From Nectonema munidae (taxonomy: Eukaryota; Nematomorpha; Nectonematoida; Nectonematidae): a stretch of DNA of 64,000 nt. Below the pieces are notes generated by a model that worked only from the letters and a program-made list of their open reading frames with translations, was not told the DNA's origin and did no database searches. Within the stretch, counting starts at the first letter, position 1, and each line of letters starts with the position of its first letter. The position numbers and the translations under genes were made by a program. The stretch is taken from the NCBI GenBank assembly GCA_030549495.1, contig JAUIRK010000710.1:1-64000 (forward strand), given 5' to 3'. Of this stretch, positions 36,660 through 48,419 are shown one piece after another.

Positions 36660-37850
36660 GCTCCAGTTGACTTTAAATATGGAAAGTACAGTAAAGAATC
36701 TAAAAGTGTAACTAAAGTATATGAAAAATATAAATATAAAAAAGTTAAAAAATGTTTTTTGTCAGTTGAAAATTTTTAATGGAGCAAAGAATATTTTGAA
36801 AATGAAAACGAAATTTTGTTTCCAAATTGTAGCTATGCTCTTTATCGTAATTTAAATCCTATACAGCTTTTTTAATTGTTTTACCTTTTCATTTGTCTCT
36901 TTCAATAGAAGAAATAAAAGTTTTCTTTTCAATTTTGATAATTTCTTGATACAATAATATTTGCCAAGTAAGGCTATGTATTGGAGTTCTAAAAATGATT
37001 TAAATAATGCAGTATTTGTATCAATGCGCAAAAACAGGTGTGATCAAGTTATGAGAAGTATTCATTTTTCGAATAATTTAAATATTGATTTTAAGATAAA
37101 TATTTCAAGTTTCGTCAATTGATAAACCATTAAGAAGGAAAATTTATGGAACATTTTCTACAAAGAAAGAAGATTTCACATGATGAAACAATGGTTGAGT
37201 ATTTTGGAAAACACGGATGCAAGGAATAAACCAATATTTTTGGTTATAAAATTTGTTTTCAAAATTCTTCACCTGGTTATTTAATCACTTTTGAATCATA
37301 TCAAGAAAAATTTTTTTTTGATGAAAATAAAGAAGTTAAACTTAGCCAAAGTGCAACTACAATTCTTCTTCGTAACAACAATGGCATTGATAAGAAATAC
37401 CATCTATATTGTTTCTTTTTTGATCATTATTTTAGGACAATACCTTTGCTCTATAACTTGGAAATAAACAGTAGGAATAATAAGGGCAAATAGAACACTA
37501 AAAACTGTCCGTTAAAAGAAGTAAAGTTGTTGAATAAAATAAATATGGATCTTATGATAATGTTTTGTTATACATCAAAATTCTAAAATATCATTTAGAA
37601 GATGAAAAGATAATTCTATTTTTACTTCATATGGCTCTGAACCACTTGATTATGTTAAAAGATGGCGTGTTTCTGAAAATAAATATATTAGTATTCTGAT
37701 TCCAAATATTATTAAAAAATACAACACAAGAATTGGAGGAACAGATTTAAGCCTTTTTAGTGCTATGGGAGTCGAAATCCACCCCTCTATGAAAATAAAG
37801 TTTCCTATCATTTCATTCTTTTTTGACTTTTTCTATATAACAAATTAACA
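36660..37850 (+). pseudogene. piggyBac (PGBD-like) transposase relic
   Basis: Conserved blocks follow the family order: SKEYFENENEI, then AMYWSSKNDLNNAVF, NRCDQVMRSIHFSNNLNIDF, ISHDETMVEYFGKHGCK (first Asp), YHLYCFFFDHYFRTIPLLYN (second Asp) and IKKYNTRIGGTDLSLFSAMG (third Asp). Several stops and frame changes interrupt it. The C-terminal cysteine-rich finger was not found. No sign of domestication is seen. Confidence 0.85.
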
Positions 37851-38360
37851 TTATCTAACCCTAATTTTAATTTTTTTAATATGATTATTATCAGAGTACA
37901 TAAAAACTTTCTAAAATTGTTAGGTCCACGATAATAGGTTCTTTCGATACTTCTGAGTCGATCAGTCATATTTTATGTAAAATATTCACATTTTAGTGAA
38001 AAATTCTATTATTTATTAGTTGAAACTTGTTTCTGATCAAATTTTATAATAAATAGGGTTAATGATCACATCAGGTGAAACCTATCTTGGAAAGGATCCA
38101 CTTTGATTTTTGGATTCTAGACTAGTGAGATTTAGCCGGTTCTAACTAGTTCGTTAGAACCGTCTCATGGAATTTTCTGAGTTCGGTGAACAGTAAAATA
38201 TTTATCATCTATATAGTACAGACCCTGTAGGCTTTAACTGGGAGTGATCGAGCCCTCTATCTAAATACGTCCCATAACTTATATTCTATTTAATATGTAG
38301 GTGTAAATATTAAAATTACAAAACAATTTCCATACTAATCTTTGTTAGATACTGGTTTTT

Positions 38361-38510
38361 GGGCGTCAGTAAGTTTGGCTAGATACTGGGTTTCGATGAC
38401 TCAAGGTCATGGGTTCGATCCTGCATCAAGCCAACTTTCTTTATAGTTAGATACAAGCGGCGCAATTGTGCCTTCTCGATGAAAACTCCCCACGGTACCT
38501 TTACCCTTAC
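38361..38510 (+). mobile_element. tRNA-derived SINE, family A, copy 3
   Basis: TTGGCTAGATACTGGG, box B GGGTTCGATCC, body with GCGGCGCAATTGTGCC, and end CACGGTACCTTTACCC. Confidence 0.85.
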
Positions 38511-38519
38511 AAATATAAC

Positions 38520-41500
38520 CGTTTTTTTATTAGAATCATCATAAATATTGTTTAAAAAATTAATTTTGTCTTTTAATTTGCAATATTTATCATTGAATAA
38601 CTCAGTGATAGAAAAAGCTCATTCCATAATTTAGACACTTTATAAGAAATTGGTTGTTTAAATGAAACTATTTTTGATGGAATAGTCTATGATTGAAAAA
38701 ATTATTATGATGTATAGTATTTAGTGCAAAAAATTAAATGAGATAGAGTAGGAAGGGAAAACCAAAAAAATTAAGAACTTGTTTATATATAGGTAAGAAT
38801 TCGTTGGACTGTTATAGAAAATGATAGAATGACGTGTAGAGCTAAGCTTCAAATTGGTTCTTTCGAGTTTTTTCAAGTGACGCAGAACGACAACTCCAAA
38901 ATTGTAGGTTATATGATGCAAGATTGTTATGTTGTTCCATGATCAAATGGTAATAGAATAAGTATAGGAACAGATTTTATTAAATAAAATTATATATATG
39001 GGAAGATCAAGTGAAATGATAGACTTTTCTTTTCACAAGATTGAATCCTTCAATTTATTCAAAGCCTCCTCTCTTTCCTAAACAAGAAACATCACTTCTC
39101 TGCCTAGATAGAAAGGCTCGTAGCTAATCATTTTTTTCGATAAAGAGAAGTCGTGTTCTCAAAATATATTGTTTTACTTAATAAAATCTGTATTGGCGTA
39201 GAAGAAGTCTTACTTTAAAAGGGCTTAAGCATAGTGAAACGGCATTTCATGTATCCGAAAGGCTTGTTCTTCTTGTTTGTTTTCCTCGTCACATTTTAAA
39301 GTTGTTTACATTAACTCTGTGAAGAAAATCACATTTAGGCTTCTATAGAACTTTCACAAGATACGCCTCTTTGCTTTGCTTATAGAAGAGTTATTTTATT
39401 TTCAACGAAGGCTTAAATAAATTCTTATCACTCTTTACTTGATTAATGATTTCTGGTGTTTCATGATTCCAATCGAATTCGCTTTTTTTCTTTTACTAAC
39501 CAATTCGCTATGTAAGACGTTGTATAAATATTTTTAGTTTCGTTGTTAATTTGATACTTTGGTCATTTTAAGGACATAGCCCCCTTTTATTTGGGCCCCT
39601 ATTTTTCAAAAGAAGAAATGCTACCTCGATTATCCTATAAAGCAGGGAATTTTGACCCACGTTCTTCAAACTCATTCTTAGTGACTTAGTTATAAAGTTA
39701 AACAGCTAATAGTAGATCATTCGCTAATGCTTTTTTTTTTAATTTACTTCGTTTATGAAGTGTCTTAGTTATAGTTATAATCAGTTGAGATTGAAGAATG
39801 AGTTAGTCAGTTCATGAGTTGTCATTTTGTATATATCAATCATATACATATATCATCACTTAATAAAATCGACTTATGTCAACTTTGGATACCCCCCCCC
39901 CCCCCGTTTTAGTTGACGTCAATTGTGAACGACCCCACATGGACATTCTTCGAATATGGAGCAAATTACGGCGTTTTTTCTTCAAAAGCTTCGTTACTTT
40001 TAATTAAGTTTGAGAAGCAATAACTTCGATTTTTGAGATATTTGTGTTTACAAAAATTTCAACCAATGCAATTTGTTTCTTATTACAACGGATACACACA
40101 CAATGCTTAAAAAATTTAGAGACGACTGATAATGCTATGCATGGCAAACCAAAAGTCAACTATTTTTCATGTTTCTGTGGACACTTCTAAATCATATGTC
40201 CTTAACTCCTTTGTTTTTAACCAAAACTGAAAATTATTTCAGTTCAGTCAATAAAGTAAATTTTTTGATTGACCGAAATCTTCTCGAAATTTTAAGGAAT
40301 CTTGATTTTAAAAGACAAATTAAACTTTTAATTATTATAAAAATTTTAAAAACTTTAAAATTATTTAGAATCAAAAATAATTTTTATTTTCCATTTTTTA
40401 ATTTTTTTTGAAATTTTTTTATTTTTCATTATAAATAGGGTAAAAACATTTAAATACCTTTTATAATTTCATTGAAAAATTAAGTCTTCGAAAAGTTATT
40501 TCCGTTTTTTAAATATGAATTATTTTGTTTCCTTTCCAAATACTTGAAAGCAATCAAATAAATCGCCTTACGTTTAATTTGTTAAAAAAACACGATTTAG
40601 AAAAGTTTGCAAAGATTTTGCTTTATTTCGGTCACGGTTATGGAGACAGAGTCGCTGAAGTCACACCTTTTGAGAAGGAGTCAGTGTCTCTCCTTTTAGT
40701 ATGCAACGATTCAAAAGCGCGACATAAAAGTGTGTATCATTTTGTCCAAGCCTTGTATTTTTGTACTTCATAGAAAAAAGCTGTAAAAAGTCAATAAAAT
40801 TAAAGAATGAACTTTTTTATTAATCTATAAAAAATATATTTTTCAGAATATCTTTCAATGCCTATCTATAATTGACATTCACAAACGACCTTGAAATATG
40901 GTACATGTCAATGACACTTTTTGGAGATTTATAACATTTGAAACACAAAAGTTGATGTTGCATAGTTTTAAAAATTTTTAAGTCAACGTCGCAAAATAAC
41001 ATATTTAATTCCAGTCAATAATGTTTAAAAAATTATAAATAAATGAAGTTGCAGACTCAAAAATTACAAATAGATCGTTTCGGAGTTGAAAAATTATAAA
41101 TTTGAGAAGTCGGAGTAGATTCCCTTAAATCATAAATTGGGGTTTTATTTTCTTTTATAAATCAATTTTTGATTTACGATTTGAAAACTTTACGGACAAA
41201 AAACTGAAATTTCAAAGAATTTTTTAAACTGAAAAAATTACTGTTAAAAACCTAACGCTCAAGAATGAAAATTTCTGCCTTTTTCGTGTATAAAAAGTTG
41301 TGAATAATAAAAACGTGATTTTATTTTAAATTATTTCCAAAAAATGTTCGTTATGGCAATTATTTTAAAGCTGTAAGCAATTTGTTTTAAATTTTTTGGC
41401 CACTCTTCCATTCTCTATCTTACTTGTTAGTGAGAGAATTGCGAAAATTGATTGTGTTATAAATGAATTATTTTTCCACTTCTTATCTATATTAGGGCAT

Positions 41501-42000
41501 CTAGCTTTATATGTTGCTACCTGATTAAGTTAGGATCTGGGGGAGATTGTGTGTAGTTGATATATTTAAGTATAAAGAATGTAAGGATTTCTGAACAGGA
41601 AAGATGTGGAGCATAGAATCCCTTACAAAGCTCTTTACAGCCAAAAAATTTATATTATTTTGGGTTATGTTTTTATTTTAATAGATGTTTACTTTATAAG
41701 ATTTTTTTTTATAAATTAAAAATATTAGATTAAGTATGCTAAATACTCAAAGAAGTCTTTCATTTATTTAATAAGTGTCTGACGAACTAATTCATTGAAC
41801 AACTAGTAGTAGCTCATTATATAAGCACTAACTGACAAACGATGAAATTTATAACTAGCAATATGTTCTTCAGGTTAGTTTTGCAATTTGAATATTTCAA
41901 ATAAATGGTGTCTCTATAAGCGATTTTGTTATACAAGAAAGGATGTCCTGAGCGTTTTTTCTCGACATGATATTATGGAGCCGCGGGTATAAAAGGATGA
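38520..42000. other. AT-rich intergenic or intronic sequence
   Basis: No gene is recognised. A poly-C run lies at 39893. A block at 40895-40922 (ACCTTGAAATATGGTACATG) resembles 10980-11010, so an unnamed repeat is shared. The frame 40525-40773 is protein-like but unidentified. This stretch could hold upstream exons of the gene at 42241. Confidence 0.5.
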
Positions 42001-42010
42001 GGAACCAGTT

Positions 42011-42160
42011 ACTACGTGAGTACGGTTGGTTAGATGCTGGATTCGATAACTCAAGGTCTTGGGTTCGATCCCGCATCAAGCCTGCTTTCCTCATAGTTCG
42101 ATACAAGCGGCGCAATTGTGCCTTCTCGATGAAAACACCCCGGGGTACCTTTACCTCTAC
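42011..42160 (+). mobile_element. tRNA-derived SINE, family A, copy 4
   Basis: GTTGGTTAGATGCTGG, box B at 42061 (GGGTTCGATCCC), body and ACCTTTACCTC end, close to copy 2 in sequence. Confidence 0.88.
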
Positions 42161-42240
42161 AAACAAAAACGTGCCTAATTCTTAAACTCTACCCGCAAAC
42201 GTTAGTATTTGTATATTTACTGAATAACTCTTTGATATAG

Positions 42241-42820
42241 TGCTGCTTTCTCCTTTCGGCCTTGAAGAGCATAAAGGAGGAGACCTGGGATGTAGCCAAG
42301 ATGGATCAGGTAAGAATGCTCACTTTATTTATTCCTAAATCAAAATGAACTGAAAGTCTTGTTCTTTAAGCGGAGTGCAAACTCTTTGTCCCTCGCAGTT
42401 GCATCGTGGAATATTTTCATCGAAGCGAACTTTACAAGTTGGAGTTTACATTCAAGTGTCCGAGTGGAAAGAAGTTTCTAAAGCTGAATGAAGAAATTAA
42501 GCAAATCAAGCATCACAAAGATGACTTTGAATTGGCAATAAATCTTAATGAATCAAAAGACAGCGTGTTTTGTTTCAAATTTAATAAGATAGGTAGGTAA
42601 GTCAAATATGATTGTTGAAAAGAATACTTCTTTTACTACATACTTCATAAAGTAAACATGGATAGAGTTTAAAATGTATCCGACACTATTTTTTTAATAT
42701 GTGAATTTTCACCGACAATCAGGTTCATCAAACAAACGCCAAGAGAAGGTGGAGAAGTGCGGAGTGGTTAGTGTTGGAGGATGCCAACGATGTGATGAGA
42801 AAATGTTATTAAGGACTTGA
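42241..42820 (+). CDS. Unrecognised gene, last three exons
   Basis: Three exons, 42241-42309, 42371-42592 and 42723-42820, have good acceptors (TTTGATATAG, TGTTCTTTAAG, CGACAATCAG) and donors (GTAAGA, GTAGGT). They join in phase to 128 codons ending TGA, and AATAAA follows at 42861. The protein begins LLSPFGLEEHKGGDLGCSQD. It continues through ECKLFVPRSCIVEYFHRSEL, EFTFKCPSGKKFLKLNEEI and DSVFCFKFNKIG, and ends CGVVSVGGCQRCDEKMLLRT. It is charged and contains about nine cysteines. I know no matching family. The first exon enters in phase 1, so an upstream exon must exist but was not found; the SINE at 42011 lies just before it. A second donor four bases later (GTAAGT) would give a shorter tail. 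Confidence 0.55.
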
Positions 42821-42860
42821 ATTATTTTGTCGATTCACTCTCATTTAAAACTTTGTGTCC

Positions 42861-42866
42861 AATAAA
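42861..42866 (+). terminator. Polyadenylation signal AATAAA
   Basis: It lies 40 bases after the stop of the unrecognised gene, a normal distance for a 3' end. Confidence 0.5.
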
Positions 42867-43543
42867 TTGTTTACTCTCTATCCGTGTCCATCTTAAACAC
42901 AAATTTAATGGCTCATCTTCAGTCCTAAACTATACTTTTTATTTTATGTTAGCCATGTTGTAATTAAGTTCCAAATTGATCAGGGAGAGTGAGGGTAAGA
43001 TCTCATTCTCCATGAAATGCTTCAAATGTCACGTGTTTCAAATAGCCTCTGACAGTAAATCCATATGTCTTCTCGCAATAGACGCTTTAACCTATATCTT
43101 CTGGTAGAGCAAGCTCGTTAGCTTGGTTAGCAGTTGCTCTAGGGGAAAATAACTCTGATTTCAAATTACCAGTGTCCTGCTTGCTCTTGGATGAGCAAAG
43201 ACTAAGGGTTTCCAAACACAAATAAAAATAGTTGGCTTCAGGAAGAGCATTGCTTCAAATAAAATGCTACGATCCTAAGATTGTGATCAAGTGAGACAGG
43301 TGTATTTTTAGTGTGACGTAAAATGCTTGATTTAAAAAATAACACATCTCACTATATGGTACAATAAAAAAATGAGCTCAACTTAATGGCATCGGCAAAA
43401 ACATTGAAATTATATCCCTTTGTTCTAGTGCTCGTGTAGAAAGGTTTTCCAGTTTTACCAAGTCAGAATAGAAAAATTAGGTCAGGACATTTTTGGAAAA
43501 CTTTTCATTATGAAAGATAATTTTAATAATAATTTCTTTAAGA

Positions 43544-43869
43544 CCGTAGTCCTCAAACTTTTTAACCGGTCGACCCCTTCATAGATTCTTCGCTTTCTCC
43601 TCGACCCCAGACATGTTTAATAAAAATATGAAATAATTCCTTGCATTTCTGATGATGAGCATTAATATAGAAAAATTTACCTTTAAAAAATAGTATATAA
43701 AATAATATTTTATCTTTGTTTATATACTAACAATATAACATTCATGATTATCTCAATTTTTTCATGCCTACAAATTTGATTGAATCTCCATAAAGTATTA
43801 GAGCCTCTTTCAACCTCTATGTAATAATCGATACCAGAGGGTCGATGTCGACCACTTTGGGGACCCCTG
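43544..43869 (-). mobile_element. hAT-type MITE, second full copy
   Basis: Ends are CCGTAGTCCTCAAAC and, on the other strand, CAGGGGTCCCCAAAG. The flanks CTTTAAGA and GTTTAAAA share 6 of 8 bases, in keeping with an aged hAT target duplication. It aligns with 4733-5030 in reverse orientation. It has no coding capacity. Confidence 0.75.
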
Positions 43870-45093
43870 GTTTAAAATGGTGCATTAAAAAAACTTTTTT
43901 AATTAATGTAGTTATGATGTATTTGAATGTTTGTTTTACACGTTTTTCCCTATTTAAATCTTAACTTCCTTAACTTTTGCTTAATTTTTCATTTTTTTTA
44001 AATTAAAAGAAAAAATTATTTTCCACTTTTTTTAGGCCTTGATTAAAAAAACACATTTTCGCAAATCATGTGTGATATTCTTTCACAATCACATATCATG
44101 CGACACAATTATACATTTAAATTTTCTAAAAATAATAATAGCAATAAGAAGACATTTTTGTTTAAATAAGGAAAACGATGAATTTTCCTTAATTTTTCGA
44201 CACTTTTTTGTGCAAAATAACGCTAACTCTACGAAGTTATTTTATGGAATCTACTTCGGAGTTAAAAATTTTTGCTAATTATATCAAACTATTTGAAAAT
44301 ACAATATCTCTATACAAAATCTCGCTTTTTGGGCGCCTTCTTTATTATAAAATAATATGAGCAAGGTTTTAAGGAAATAAGTGCAATGATACATTTATGA
44401 AAGAAGTATTGAAAAAATGTTGTCATTAAGGTACCCAACAATATTTGTGTCATTTTCATACAGTATTGCGGATTGACATTACCCAGAACTCTGGAAATAA
44501 CAGGATATAAAAAGATCAATTTCCTGTCAAAGCAAACCCTCGACTTACTTGTAGATGAAATCTTGAGAAATTGAAAGGAAGAGTTTCGTCTTAGGAATAA
44601 ATGTAATAATATTAAGAATTATTATTATTTTATTTAAGCCTCCTGATTGGTTCAATAATTTTAGTGAAATTCCGCCCTCTGGTAAAAACACCAACTTTTA
44701 AATATAAAACAAAGAATTATTATAAAAATAATTTTTTCATTGAAAAAAATCAATAAAATTTAATTAATTGATATGCTTTTGGCGCACATCTAGAAGACAG
44801 AACAAGGTCCCATATATATCAAGCCTCAAATTATATCAGATTTTCCATCCTTAAAAATACGTCACCCCGTGGCGTAGTAAGAGAGGGTTGCAGGAGAGCT
44901 ATTAAATTTAATAGTAATGTAATAATGTTTTGCTACACTTTTTGTTCCAATTTTATATACCTCACCTATGATAACTTCACACATGTTTGTTGACAGCCTA
45001 TGTTCGAAGAAGTGGGGCTATGGCTTCACAATTATTTTGAGTCGAAATAGCAGCGCGAGATGTAAATAAATTTAGCGAAATATAGTTATTTAA

Positions 45094-45717
45094 GTTTTCG
45101 TTCATTCACTATCAAGTTATATCTTTAGCGAATGTGCCACTACTCTTCCATCAATTCCCGATTCTCGTAACATCGTGTCAATTTTTGAGAAAGCTGAAAT
45201 CGTGCAAATTCAAAAGAAAAAAATAAAAGCAGAAGAAAAGATCTACTACATCCGAATAAGCTTTTCTTTCAAAGAATTAGATGAGGAGAAAAAATTCGAA
45301 ATTCTACACGCGATAAGCAACAACAACGAACGTGTGCAGCCGTACAATTTATTTACGCAAGGAAATCTTCGCTACCTTGATTTCATTTTTCCTTTAGAAA
45401 AGAGGACTGAAATTTACATATTTTTTGCGCGTATGTCAAACAGATTCACATATGTTGAGTTGGAGCGAGTCAAAGAAGAAGCGCAATACCACGAAACCTT
45501 TGTTAGTAAGTCTGTTCTCCTTTTGCACCATCGTCTCATTTTTTGTCACTTTTTAAGAGGACAGAACATTTTTCAAAAGTTTTGGTGTCAAGAAAAGTTA
45601 AAGTTGGAAGCATTTAGTCGATTAGCATTTTTTCGTCAACATTTGTATAAATTCTTTGATTTGTATATTTGTACATCAATTTCATACACGATATCAGCGG
45701 CATTAAGGCCTTTTTGA
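45094..45717 (+). CDS. Open frame of 208 codons, nature unknown
   Basis: The frame runs from a stop at 45091 to 45717 with no ATG in its first part, so it would need an upstream exon or be the end of a longer polyprotein-like frame. It includes VQIQKKKIKAEEKIYYIRIS, FSFKELDEEKKFEILHAISN and FFARMSNRFTYVELERVKEE, and ends ISYTISAALRPF. It is basic and lacks a signal peptide or any motif I recognise. AATAAA lies at 45843, then (CTTT)n at 45850-45871. A strong donor-like GTAAGT at 45510 lies inside. It may be the C-terminus of a LINE ending in a CTTT tail, or a host exon followed by a repeat. Confidence 0.35.
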   Translation, partial: VFVHSLSSYIFSECATTLPSIPDSRNIVSIFEKAEIVQIQKKKIKAEEKIYYIRISFSFKELDEEKKFEILHAISNNNERVQPYNLFTQGNLRYLDFIFPLEKRTEIYIFFARMSNRFTYVELERVKEEAQYHETFVSKSVLLLHHRLIFCHFLRGQNIFQKFWCQEKLKLEAFSRLAFFRQHLYKFFDLYICTSISYTISAALRPF

Positions 45718-45842
45718 ATATTTGCCTTTAAAAAAACTTTTTATATTGAAAATATGAAAATATATTGTCTATTCTATTTAAATTTGTAAACACTTTGTCT
45801 TACTGATGTCACGAACTGTTCTTTTTTCTTTATAATTGTATG

Positions 45843-45871
45843 AATAAAATCTTTCTTTCTTTCTTTCTTTC
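45843..45871 (+). repeat. AATAAA plus (CTTT)n tail
   Basis: AATAAAAT followed by five to six CTTT units, the usual form of a LINE 3' end in many invertebrates. Confidence 0.6.
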
Positions 45872-45960
45872 AAAAAAAATTTCATACACACGACATTCGA
45901 CACTATTAAAATTCTGCTTTACAAAATTGTGTTTGAAGAAATTTAATGATTGAATTATGG

Positions 45961-46021
45961 CGTTAACTTTGTTAACCTTATGAAGCGTTAACTTTGTTAA
46001 CCTTATGAAGCGTTAACTTTG
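45961..46021. repeat. 25-bp tandem repeat, about 2.5 copies
   Basis: GCGTTAACTTTGTTAACC followed by TTATGAA repeats in tandem; each unit contains two GTTAAC palindromes. Confidence 0.85.
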
Positions 46022-46521
46022 AGTCCATGGAGAAAATCTTTTATCTTAAATGCCCTTTTTGACGTTGGTAGTATTCGTTTTTAGCTACACCCCTATTACT
46101 TTTATAGTGAGTTTTGGATCGAAGCCAAACTTTGCTGTTGAACGCACAACAACTTTCACACTACTCAGTCCACTAAAATAATGCATTCGGAGTATTCAAG
46201 CATGGAAAAAATAGTTCAGAAATATAAGTAAAAATATAAATTTGTGTACTACTTTTAGTTTCCAAATGGATAAAATCATATATTTGAGGCAAAGAGATAA
46301 TCGTGACTAGAAGCTGGCTTTAATCAATAAAATATATTATTATATGAACTTTTGGACATCCTAAAAATGACATAAATTTGGTAAAGTTTTTTGATTAAAA
46401 ATGTTAAAGAGTCTAGACTCTAGAGAATATCGCTACTTTAGGTTTATGCTTTCGTATAGTAAAGAATTTCAAAACAAAACAGTTCGTGGAAATCACTGAA
46501 TTCAAAATACAAAATGTTTTC

Positions 46522-46925
46522 CCAGGCTGAAGCGTTCTTGGAGGTATATGCTGAAAAAGGAGAAAAGTTATCCTAGGTAGACTACCCATATTCAATAGCC
46601 CCGGGGCAGTAGGGAATTCTGCGATGTAGTTCTGGTTTTTTTCTGAATCAGTCTACTCATCTTTTTATTTAGGAAAAGCTACATTCCGTTGTGCTGGTTT
46701 TTTATCCTGGTTTACTTCCTCTGAAGAATTCAAAGGTTTTTACGGTTAGGTAGTGCTCTGGCGACCCGATTCTAACCTTGTTAGTAATCAAGCTATCACT
46801 AGACGATTGTTTCCGGCCGGGCGTTTAGTGAGATGGAAAGTCCAGGTAGTTCCTCTTGTCAGTATTTCGGGGGAGAACAGATATGCGAAAGGATGGATGT
46901 GAACGTCACAAACAATACTTAGCTT
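46522..46925 (+). mobile_element. Jockey-like LINE, 5'-truncated copy (3' UTR only)
   Basis: It matches the 3' part of the LINE at 2420-3990: CCAGGCTGAAGCGTTCTTGG, then AATAGCCCC, TTTTTATCCTGGTTTACTTC, TCACTAGAC and ATGGAAAGTCCAGGTAG, ending GTCACAAACAATACTTAGC. It lacks about 350 bases present at 3265-3615 of the other copy. Such 5'-truncated copies are usual for LINEs. Confidence 0.8.
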
Positions 46926-46929
46926 AAAA

Positions 46930-48215
46930 AAATATTTCCTCATTCCATTTGGTCAATTTTTAAATGACAGAGAAAATTTCTTGATATCAAGGTAATTTTA
47001 TATTACAATGCTAAACTTCGCTGTTCTCTGAGGATAGATGTTCTTCTCGTTCTTGGAGCTGAGTAGCCACTAAATAATTTGACAACTCCGGTTCCTAACC
47101 ATATTTAAAACCTTTGAATTCAAGAATGATATTGAATTTTCTAATAGTAGAAGCAATTTTCGATCTCAATTCAAGACTTGCTATTGAATTTATTCGATCT
47201 TGCTTTGTAAAAAGTGACTTTCAGTATGTACATCGACAAAGAAATATGTTTGTGTGCGTGTTGTGTGAGCTTTCCATATCTACTCTTAAAAAGACTTTAA
47301 AGTCATCACATTGTCGAGTGATAAGTAAGTATAAGTGTGCTTGTAAAATTTTTCTAGAAGCTTGTTTCAACTTTTTGAAAAAGTTGGTTTTGTATCCTTG
47401 ACTTTCTAGAAAGGTGCTATTCAACCTAGTCTGAAAACAAATTCTTTCACTTTTCTATTTTTTTTTTAAATATTTTATTTAAAAAAAATAGAGATTTGGC
47501 ATAACAGCGCTTAGATTCATCTTTTATGATGGCAAAAATTATACTAAAAATTGGCAAATTATGGAATGGAGCAAGTTTTTAGTCCTTGATTTAAACAAAT
47601 TTGCGCAAATCATATGTGATATTCTTTCAGATTGTTTGAAACAATAGCTTTGGAGCTGAGCATGGAGCCACAAGTTAGAGTTACTGTGGCTGAAGAGCTG
47701 GAACTTACTCTTTTTTATGTCGCTTCGCAGCCCCGATTAAAACAGGCAACTTGCAAATTAACTGCCGGTGTTTTTCAAATAATGTTAAAAGTCAATTAAA
47801 AGGATATTGCTAAATTAAAGTCGAAAATTTAATAATTAAGAAAAAATTGGTAATAATTTAATTGCTGATTCCTTGTCAAAAATTGGAAAATTTAAATTGA
47901 ATGTTAAAATATTTAATAAAAAAAGTTTAAATAAAAATGACATGTCTAAACAATATAAAGACAACAAAATGAAAAAATTAAATTCAGGTAGAAATGCAAA
48001 AGGACAAAATAGAACTAAAAAGGTATATTTCAGCTCTTAGAATGCATAAAAAGGCTTCAAACACTCAACACTTCACAATTGATAATGTGGTGCAAATACG
48101 CTTAAAATCGGCCTTGGATACGACGACAAAGTATGCAAAACAACCCCATGTGAAAAGATAAATTATTTTATATTGAAAAATCTGAAATGATAAATTAACT
48201 TTCTATTTAACTAAT
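46930..48215. other. AT-rich sequence, nothing recognised
   Basis: Short frames such as 47114-47401 have no motif I can name. No repeat was matched within the window. Confidence 0.5.
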
Positions 48216-48270
48216 GACTTGATCAATATAAAGTATATCATTTCATCTGAGTTAACTTTTTTAGTTATCG

Positions 48271-48345
48271 GTAGTCACAAACGGGAATCGAACCCAGACT
48301 ATCTGGATCGATACCCCGCGCTCCTACCACTAAGCCATCTGCCGG
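48271..48345 (-). repeat. tRNA-derived SINE head (family B)
   Basis: The minus strand shows box A TGGCTTAGTGGTAGGAGC and box B GGGTTCGATTCCCG, then TTTGTGACTACC. It resembles a tRNA gene, but its 5' GCCGGCA cannot pair with the sequence at the acceptor position, and the same head occurs at 5861-5925. Confidence 0.6.
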
Positions 48346-48419
48346 CTTTCTTTGAAATCACTCTTTTCCTACTAAATTTGAGAGAAATCTTCTTGCTTTG
48401 AAAATTTTGCAGCAATGCA

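Larger units (their letters stand above)
34867..37930 (+). mobile_element. piggyBac relic split by a Tigger element
   Basis: N-terminal coding sequence (FQELMDEDSANENDNFSEL) lies at about 34903-34988. A Tigger element occupies 34990-36655, and the piggyBac reading resumes at 36660. Outer borders are approximate because no TTAA-flanked inverted repeats could be recognised. Confidence 0.75.

Noticed and set aside
40525-40773. 82-codon plus-strand frame upstream of the gene at 42241
   Set aside because: It looks protein-like, but I found no donor in the phase needed to join 42241 and no family match.
48271-48345. Functional tRNA gene
   Set aside because: The acceptor arms do not pair and the same head occurs in a diverged repeat at 5861.
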